Assembly (NCBI GenBank): GCA_001788795.1
Contig: MFXH01000016.1
Location: forward strand, 1-64,000
Length of the DNA: 64,000 nt
Origin: Candidatus Peregrinibacteria bacterium RIFOXYA2_FULL_41_18
GTDB lineage: Bacteria; Patescibacteriota; Gracilibacteria; UBA1369; UBA12470
Reading direction: 5' to 3'
Under the pieces are notes generated by a model. It saw nothing but the letters and a program-made list of their open reading frames with translations, was not told the origin of the DNA and made no database searches. This document shows, one piece after another, positions 59,115 to 64,000 of this stretch. How positions within the stretch are numbered: position 1 is the stretch's first letter; every line of letters starts with the position of its first letter. Position numbers and translations under genes: made by a program.

Positions 59115-60481
59115 CCTCTGAATTCAAAAAATACATTTGCGATATTAACATAATCACCCTTTTTAGCACCAAGTCTTTTTAATAATTTATTAACCGCAAA
59201 TTTATCGAAAACATCATAAACCCTTCGTACAGCACCCTCATTGTATATATCAGTCATTTTAATAATCTGCTCGAGTCTTTTCCCTTTCACCTTGAAATAT
59301 TGTCTGACAGGTTTCTCTTCAGGCATCATTATCTGTCCAACCAAATAATCGACACAACCGGCCTTCACCTCCCCTTCTAGAGTCGCTGTAATCGATCTTG
59401 GATCCAAATCAAGATGAGGCTGGTACAACTTAACTTCATCAGTAACGACAACGACATCTTTTTTGAGCTTTTTCCTGCTTTTCTCAAGCTCTTTCCATAT
59501 CCTGAAAACTAACTGCTTAATCCCCTCTCCGGAAACCGCAGAAACAAACATAAGTTTGGTTTTCAACTTAGGATAAGCCTCAATAAAAAGATCTTTCAAT
59601 ATACTCCTAGTATCTTCATCCAAAACATCTATCTTATTTATAATAATTACATGAACCTTTTTTATAAGATTGGCATCATAAAGTTCAAGTTCTTTCCTGA
59701 TAACTCGATAATCATTTACCGGATCGCCGGAAGTACCATCAAGCATATGGATAAGAATTCCGGTTCTTGAAATATGCTTAAGAAAATCAACACCAAGGCC
59801 TTTTCCTTCGTGCGCACCTTCTATAAGTCCGGGAATATCAGCCATAAGGAAAGATTGACCCTTGTCGCCTCCAAACTTCTTCAAATCAACAACTCCGAGA
59901 TTAGGGATTAAAGTAGTAAAAGGATAATCGGCTATCTTAGGCTTCGCATTTGAAACACGAGAGATAAGAGTCGATTTACCGCAAGAAGGAAGTCCTACTA
60001 TTCCAACATCTGCAACCATTCGGAGTTCAAGCCTTGCTTCAAGTTCCTCCCCAGGCTCTCCAAGTTCAGCAAACTCGGGGGTCTGTCTTACACTTGTGAC
60101 GAAATGTGAATTACCAAATCCTCCCTTGCCTCCCATAGCTATAACGATTTTATCACCATTACCAACCAAATCAGCCAAAACTTCATTATCAACATGCACA
60201 ATAGTCCCTACAGGCACTTTCAGCACCAAATCCTCACCATTTTTACCATAGCAGTTATTTAGACCACCCTTTTCACCATCTGGAGCAAAAAATTGCTTCC
60301 TCGAAGCAAAATCAGAGAGAGTATTAAGATTTTCATCTGCAAGCAAAATAATATTTCCACCTTTTCCACCATTACCGCCATCAGCTCCTCCCCTAGGAAC
60401 AAACTTCTCTCGATGATAGCTGATAGATCCATTACCACCATTTCCAGCCTTGAATTTCACTTTTACTTCATCGCAAAACAT
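59111..60481 (-). CDS. obg: Obg/CgtA family GTPase
   Basis: 456 residues. There is a Gly-rich Obg fold (about 1-158: NGGNGSISYHREKFVPRGGA, GKGGNIILLADENL), then a GTPase domain with G1 VGLPSCGKSTL, the switch I DYPFTTLIPNLGVV, G3 DIPGLIEGAHEGKGLG and G4 NKID. An OCT-type C-terminal domain carries VKGKRLEQIIKMTDIYNEGA. It acts in large-subunit assembly and stress control. G1 has SC in place of the common NV. The order obg-pth-rplU is a translation-related run. Confidence 0.96.
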   Translation of the reverse strand: MFCDEVKVKFKAGNGGNGSISYHREKFVPRGGADGGNGGKGGNIILLADENLNTLSDFASRKQFFAPDGEKGGLNNCYGKNGEDLVLKVPVGTIVHVDNEVLADLVGNGDKIVIAMGGKGGFGNSHFVTSVRQTPEFAELGEPGEELEARLELRMVADVGIVGLPSCGKSTLISRVSNAKPKIADYPFTTLIPNLGVVDLKKFGGDKGQSFLMADIPGLIEGAHEGKGLGVDFLKHISRTGILIHMLDGTSGDPVNDYRVIRKELELYDANLIKKVHVIIINKIDVLDEDTRSILKDLFIEAYPKLKTKLMFVSAVSGEGIKQLVFRIWKELEKSRKKLKKDVVVVTDEVKLYQPHLDLDPRSITATLEGEVKAGCVDYLVGQIMMPEEKPVRQYFKVKGKRLEQIIKMTDIYNEGAVRRVYDVFDKFAVNKLLKRLGAKKGDYVNIANVFFEFRG

Positions 60482-60497
60482 AAATTGAAATATATAA

Positions 60498-60532
60498 ATA
60501 AAAAGCGCGGAGAGATTTTAACAGCTCCGCGC
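60498..60532 (-). terminator. Rho-independent terminator of the DsbA-like gene
   Basis: On the reverse strand GCGCGGAG (60525-60532) pairs with CTCCGCGC (60505-60512), an 8-bp GC stem followed by CTTTTTATTT. It separates the DsbA-like gene from obg. Confidence 0.85.
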
Positions 60533-60563
60533 CTTTAAGGAAAGAAATACTTAAGCCGTTCGC

Positions 60564-60584
60564 CCTGCCTACCGGACAGGCAGG
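60564..60584. repeat. CCTGCC/GGCAGG palindromic repeat
   Basis: CCTGCC-TACCGGACA-GGCAGG, second copy of the palindrome at 40678-40697; short hairpins of this wording are common in CPR intergenic regions. Confidence 0.7.
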
Positions 60585-60599
60585 TTCGCTTCCGACCTG

Positions 60600-61346
60600 C
60601 TACTCGCCAATCATTTGCATCAAAATAGTCTTGAATCCTTGCTTGGATTGACCATTTTGATCAACATAATCTTCATAAGGCATAACACCCATTATCTTTT
60701 CTCCGTTAACAAAGAACGAAGGAGTACCTTGTACACCGGCATCTCTTCCGTCACTCATATCAGCCTCAACTTCGTCATAGTAAGTACCATTGTCCAAACA
60801 AGCCTTAAACGCAGTTGTATCAACACCTTCAAGAGTAGCGGCATAATCTGTCAACAACTGATTTACATCACCTGTATAAGTAGACCATTCATCATAATTC
60901 GCAATAATCAAATCTTGATATTCATAATACATACCATAATCATCGGCGCATTCGGCAGCTTCGCCTGTTATATGAGCCATTGGATGCTTGGAAGTTAGAG
61001 GAAAATCTCTATAAATAAACTTAACCTTGCCGGTATCGATAAAATCAGCCTTTATAGAAGGGAATATCTCCGTCTCGAAGTAATAACAAGCAGGACATTC
61101 ATAATCGCTGAACATAATCATCTCAATAGGAGCATTCTCATCTCCTAAAACGGCATCGTCATCTGCGTCAGGCAATACATAACTGGTAGTATCTTCAGTA
61201 CCACCGGTTGAATCGGTAACATTTGTTGTAGTTGAAGATCCGTCCAAAGACGATATACCCAACCCTACAAGAACGCCTATAAGCGCAAATGTACTTAACA
61301 TCCAAACAATACCGCCACTTTTACTTGAGCCACCTGTGTTTTCCAT
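60600..61346 (-). CDS. Membrane-anchored DsbA-like thioredoxin-fold protein
   Basis: 248 residues. One N-terminal membrane helix (GIVWMLSTFALIGVLVGLGI) and a Ser/Thr/Asp linker precede a thioredoxin_4 (DsbA/BdbD-like) domain: PIEMIMFSDYECPACYYFET with the CPAC redox pair, FIYRDFPLTSKHPMAH, the inserted helical domain, and GVQGTPSFFVNGEKI with the cis-Pro loop. It probably forms disulfides in exported proteins such as the CARDB surface protein. A terminator follows the gene. Confidence 0.93.
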   Translation of the reverse strand: MENTGGSSKSGGIVWMLSTFALIGVLVGLGISSLDGSSTTTNVTDSTGGTEDTTSYVLPDADDDAVLGDENAPIEMIMFSDYECPACYYFETEIFPSIKADFIDTGKVKFIYRDFPLTSKHPMAHITGEAAECADDYGMYYEYQDLIIANYDEWSTYTGDVNQLLTDYAATLEGVDTTAFKACLDNGTYYDEVEADMSDGRDAGVQGTPSFFVNGEKIMGVMPYEDYVDQNGQSKQGFKTILMQMIGE

Positions 61347-61378
61347 AAGAAATTTAGGTTAAATAATAAGGTCAATGA

Positions 61379-61465
61379 TGGTGCCGAAGGAGAGAATCGA
61401 ACTCTCACTCCCTTGCGAGAACACGATTTTGAGTCGTGCGCGTCTACCAATTCCGCCACTTCGGC
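61379..61465 (-). tRNA. tRNA-Leu (anticodon CAA)
   Basis: 87 nt; acceptor GCCGAAG/CTTCGGC, anticodon stem CACGA/TCGTG around CTCAAAA giving CAA, class II variable arm, T-arm GAGTTCGATTC, encoded CCA. It is divergent from tRNA-Asp. Confidence 0.95.
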
Positions 61466-61496
61466 TAGTACAGAGATTCTACCTGAAATTTTTCTA

Positions 61497-61525
61497 TTGC
61501 AAAGAGAAAATTTGTAATGTAAATT
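61497..61525 (+). promoter_or_regulatory. Promoter of tRNA-Asp
   Basis: TTGCAA (61497-61502), 17-nt spacer, TAAATT (61520-61525); the start would be about 48 nt before the mature tRNA. Confidence 0.5.
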
Positions 61526-61561
61526 TGCGCACGCAAGCTACAGGAAGCATTATCGCTTTCC
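61525..61561 (-). repeat. Paired-hairpin element, divergent reverse-oriented copy G
   Basis: Read on the reverse strand: GGAAAGC-GATAAT-GCTTCC, linker TGTAGC, then TTGC-GTGC-GCAA. Order and loops resemble copies A, D and E, but the core is changed. It lies in the tRNA-Asp leader. Confidence 0.4.
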
Positions 61562-61579
61562 ATAGCCACAAAAAATCGC

Positions 61580-61656
61580 GGAGCGGTAGTTCAGCTGGTT
61601 AGAACGCCACACTGTCACTGTGGAGGTCGCGGGTTCGAATCCCGTCCGTTCCGCCA
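61580..61656 (+). tRNA. tRNA-Asp (anticodon GUC)
   Basis: 77 nt, closely similar to E. coli tRNA-Asp: GGAGCGG acceptor, D-arm AGTTCAGCTGGTTAGAA, anticodon loop CTGTCAC giving GUC, T-arm GGGTTCGAATCCC, encoded CCA (61654-61656). Confidence 0.97.
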
Positions 61657-61675
61657 AAAATCAGAGATAATATAG

Positions 61676-62569
61676 CTACTCGAATATAGTGGAATAAGCC
61701 ACTACGCTAATTTTCTTGTGTAAAACAGAAACTTCCAAGTCTTCCCCATCAAACAAATCTCCATCAATCTGATACCCTCGTTCACGCTCTGAATGGACTA
61801 TAACGTGCTTCCCTTCGAAAAACTTAACCTTAGGGTGTTTCTTCGTTGTCCTTCTTATTACAAAAAACACAAGCATCTTAAACAAATCCCAAAAACTGGA
61901 AGGATTAACAGCGACAACCTCAAGCAATCCATCATCAGGCTTGAATCCAACTCCAAGTTTTTCAGAACTAAATCTCAGATAATTAAAAACAAAAACAACT
62001 TTCGCCACCACTTGATGTGAAATACCATCTACAGTAACAACATACTCGCGCCTTGGATGAGCCAGATAAGTAGTCAAAAAACTCCAAACATAAGCAAAAA
62101 AACCAATTTTACGCTTCAGTTCTCGAGGAGCACCTCTCATAAAAACATTATCATAACCTTTACCGGCACCAATCAGCATAATTTTTTTATCATTCACAAG
62201 TCCAACATCAACTTTTCTAACATCTCCATTCACAGCAAACTCGACCGCACTGCCAACATCAACAACCGGTACCAAAAAAGACCACGCGAACAAATTAGTC
62301 GATCCCAAACCGACAATTCCAATCGGTATATCAAGTTCGTTTTGAAACAAATATGTAGCGACCATAGAAACGGTCCCATCGCCTCCACAAGCCAAAACCA
62401 AATCATATCCACCAGTCTTGAGCGCTGAAAAATCATTGCCGTTTTTTCGCGTCTCATACCAATCATAAGAACAACAAAGCTTATCAAGTCGCGCACGAAT
62501 AACGCGCTCAACATTACGAAGTTTCTTTGCCCCCGAAACCGGATTGTAAACAACAAAAACCTTTTTCAT
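61676..62569 (-). CDS. Diacylglycerol/lipid kinase family protein (YegS/DagK-like)
   Basis: 297 residues. It starts with VFVVYNPVSGAKKLRN, then the nucleotide-binding LVLACGGDGTVSMVATYL and the IGIVGLGSTNLFAWSF loop, where most relatives have PLGTGNDFAR. KVDVGLVNDKKIMLIGAGKG and the C-terminal YQIDGDLFDGEDLEVSVL complete the fold. It phosphorylates a lipid alcohol such as diacylglycerol or undecaprenol; the substrate is uncertain. It is convergent with tRNA-Asp. Confidence 0.9.
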   Translation of the reverse strand: MKKVFVVYNPVSGAKKLRNVERVIRARLDKLCCSYDWYETRKNGNDFSALKTGGYDLVLACGGDGTVSMVATYLFQNELDIPIGIVGLGSTNLFAWSFLVPVVDVGSAVEFAVNGDVRKVDVGLVNDKKIMLIGAGKGYDNVFMRGAPRELKRKIGFFAYVWSFLTTYLAHPRREYVVTVDGISHQVVAKVVFVFNYLRFSSEKLGVGFKPDDGLLEVVAVNPSSFWDLFKMLVFFVIRRTTKKHPKVKFFEGKHVIVHSERERGYQIDGDLFDGEDLEVSVLHKKISVVAYSTIFE

Positions 62570-62616
62570 AAGCGCAAGTACACGAAGTCGTAAATCATAA
62601 ACATAAGTCCGTCCTA

Positions 62617-62657
62617 ACTATGTCACTTCTTCTACTTCCCCAACTTCTTCTACTTCT
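62617..62657. repeat. Ladder repeat at the yqeY stop
   Basis: CTATGTCACTTCTTCTACTT, CCCCAACTTCTTCTACTTCT; it supplies the yqeY stop (reverse strand AAG TAG), as another copy does for purA. Confidence 0.7.
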
Positions 62658-63102
62658 GCAGCAACTCTTTCACCACTTTATTCACCAATCCACCATCAGC
62701 CTTCCCTTTCACCTTCCCCATCAACGCACCCATAACTTTTCCGATATCAGCCATTGAAGTTGCACCAACTTGCGCAATAACTTGGATTGCAATCTCACGC
62801 ACCTGCTCTTCACTCATCTGCTCAGGCATATAAACCTCAAGGATTTTCATTTCAGCCTGCTCTTTTTTCGCCAAATCCTCCCTGTTACCGGCCATAAACT
62901 GGTCATAAGAATCTTTGCGTGACTTAACCTCTTTTTTAATCATCGACATAACATCATCATCAGTTGCCTCTTTTTTTTCAGTACCAGAAACTTCAAATTT
63001 CATAACCGCCGCCTTAAGCATCCTAAGAGTAGAAACTCGAATTTCATCATGAGCAAGCATCGCCTCTTTTAAATCCGCAGTAATTTTTTCTTTTAGAGCC
63101 AT
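62650..63102 (-). CDS. yqeY: GatB/YqeY domain protein
   Basis: 150 residues. YqeY signature: LKEKITADLKEAMLAHDEIR, STLRMLKAAVMKFEV, KEVKSRKDSYDQFMAGNRED, ILEVYMPEQMSEEQVREI and GKVMGALMGKVKGKADGGLV. The family shares the tRNA-binding tail of GatB and may influence amidotransferase-related tRNA handling; its exact role is unknown. It starts 4 nt after the uvrC stop. Confidence 0.95.
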   Translation of the reverse strand: MALKEKITADLKEAMLAHDEIRVSTLRMLKAAVMKFEVSGTEKKEATDDDVMSMIKKEVKSRKDSYDQFMAGNREDLAKKEQAEMKILEVYMPEQMSEEQVREIAIQVIAQVGATSMADIGKVMGALMGKVKGKADGGLVNKVVKELLQK

Positions 63103-63106
63103 TTGT

Positions 63107-64000
63107 TTATTTGGTTAAGAAGTTAATATGCTGCTTTTCACGCAAACCATTTGCAAACCTATGCGCTTCATCAATCACCCTCATCAATAAATAAAAAACA
63201 TTGGAATCAGCCTTAATATCTGTCTCTTTTATCTCGCCGTCAAACACAAAAACTTTTTTACCACTCTTATCTAGCGATATAAGAGGAATTTTTGAGTTAA
63301 AAGCTCCCCAAACTTTCGCAACAGATGACAACTGCCCCCTACCTCCATCTATCAAAACCAAATCGGGTCGAACAGAAAAAGATTTATCAACCTTTTTTTC
63401 ATAAACAAAATAAGCCAAAACATTGCAACTTATCGTACAATTACTATCAAGTTCCTTAACAAAAGACGGAACTTCTCTAATAAGTCTGAAACCGAATTTT
63501 TCATAAAAACCTGCGTTTTTCGGATGACAACCGATATAAATTCTTTTAGCCTTGGACCTTTTAACCAAAGCATGCAGAATGAGATGTCCCAATCCGGTAC
63601 CTCTCATTTTTTTATCAACAAACAATGACGAAATAACATCCCTATTTCCAAAACGAATCAACCTGCCACATCCCACAATCTTCTTCCCTGACTCGACAAC
63701 AACAAAATCTCTCATCACCATATTAACTGAATTCAATCCTTCACGATCGAGCATTTTCTTAACAACCTTCTCGTCTTTCTTAAGCCCTTTTCTTGCAATC
63801 ACACGCGAAACCGAGGGCGCATATAAATACTTAAGCCTCCTGCTCAAAACTTCAATCAAAGAAGCATAATCATCAATCTTTTTATCCTTCAGGCTTTTAA
63901 TATTAAAACTCCTATAATCACCATTCTTAGGCTCGCCATTCTCCATCACAGCCATCGACCCGACAGTAAACTCTCCATTCATATGAGAAATATCATATCC
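63107..64000 (-). CDS. uvrC: UvrC C-terminal nuclease half with inserted GNAT acetyltransferase domain (5' end beyond window)
   Basis: The frame is open through the right edge: codons before the Met at 63982 read GYDISH, giving UvrC's DIS(H) strand. Then come EFTVGSMAVMENGEPKNGDY and SFNIKSLKDKKIDDYASLIE, classic UvrC C-terminal endonuclease. At about 63823 the UvrC match stops. The next ~147 codons encode a GNAT domain with an intact acetyl-CoA loop (VDKKMRGTGLGHLIL) and KNAGFYEKFGF. UvrC resumes at RPDLVLIDGGRGQLSSVAKV and ends MRVIDEAHRFANGLREKQ. The nuclease residues remain: Asp of YDISH, Asp of LIDGG, Asp and His of DEAHRF. The C-terminal (HhH)2 DNA-binding domain is missing. The nucleotide-excision repair role is established for the family; the acetylation role is unknown. 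Confidence 0.88.
   Translation of the reverse strand, partial: GYDISHMNGEFTVGSMAVMENGEPKNGDYRSFNIKSLKDKKIDDYASLIEVLSRRLKYLYAPSVSRVIARKGLKKDEKVVKKMLDREGLNSVNMVMRDFVVVESGKKIVGCGRLIRFGNRDVISSLFVDKKMRGTGLGHLILHALVKRSKAKRIYIGCHPKNAGFYEKFGFRLIREVPSFVKELDSNCTISCNVLAYFVYEKKVDKSFSVRPDLVLIDGGRGQLSSVAKVWGAFNSKIPLISLDKSGKKVFVFDGEIKETDIKADSNVFYLLMRVIDEAHRFANGLREKQHINFLTK

Noticed and set aside
1..64000. UGA read as glycine (Gracilibacteria code)
   Set aside because: Several well-defined genes end at TGA at the expected C-terminus (elp3, recG, the 35085 lipoprotein) and no gene needs TGA readthrough.

Overview
The window looks like a chromosomal segment of a Candidate Phyla Radiation (Patescibacteria) bacterium, most plausibly Peregrinibacteria-like. 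The reasons are small, densely packed genes with many overlaps, a moderately low GC content, an A-rich codon style, envelope proteins with CARDB/PKD/SLH domains but no outer-membrane genes, an Elp3-type tRNA modification enzyme, and an unusually large biosynthetic set for this radiation (NAD, purine, riboflavin, CoA). TGA is used as a normal stop (elp3, recG, the 35085 lipoprotein gene, the 10286 gene), so the UGA=Gly code of Gracilibacteria/Absconditabacteria is excluded. The phylum assignment is inference; no rRNA gene is present.

Layout. 1-4.3 kb: 5' part of an HNH-nuclease-like gene, dnaE and a small membrane protein. 4.4-6.8 kb: tRNA-Leu(UAG) followed by a compact type II restriction-modification module that is probably specific for a CC..GG-type site. 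7-10.8 kb: a sigma-region-4/winged-helix regulator with a near-perfect promoter, a HIT protein, and nadC-nadA. 10.9-18.6 kb: valS, an exported subtilase, a large S-layer-type surface protein, and a TPR-like protein. 18.6-23 kb: purine genes purA, purC, purE (class II type) and purB. 23-26.3 kb: ileS behind a putative T-box riboswitch. 27-34 kb: a YvlD/holin-like membrane protein, secG, a peptide-binding protein, rplI, ruvX, pgk, ribH, ribE, ssb. 34-38 kb: envelope cluster (GT2 glycosyltransferase, sugar-binding lipoprotein, O-antigen-ligase-like protein). 38-45 kb: fmt, a family 4 uracil-DNA glycosylase, lepB, a PH-domain protein, coaE, gatB, tagA-like. 45-47.6 kb: a Trm9-like methyltransferase divergent from elp3. 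47.6-52.1 kb: a giant orphan protein followed by an AT-rich noncoding stretch with several hairpins. 52-64 kb: recG, a PocR/PAS sensor, tyrS, an rluA-family synthase, rplU, pth, obg, a DsbA-like protein, tRNA-Leu(CAA), tRNA-Asp(GUC), a lipid kinase, yqeY, and the 3' part of uvrC, which carries an inserted GNAT acetyltransferase domain.

Genome-scale features visible in the sequence: Shine-Dalgarno motifs are almost absent. Several genes have a TATAAT box 5-7 nt before the ATG and so are probably leaderless. Intergenic gaps are filled with two families of small repeats: paired hairpins around an ATATTAT core, and degenerate 'ladder' repeats that often run straight into CCCC-ATG start codons or supply stop codons. 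The most novel-looking items are the UvrC-GNAT insertion, the elp3/trm9-like divergent pair, the putative ileS T-box with a very short Stem I, and the two repeat families.
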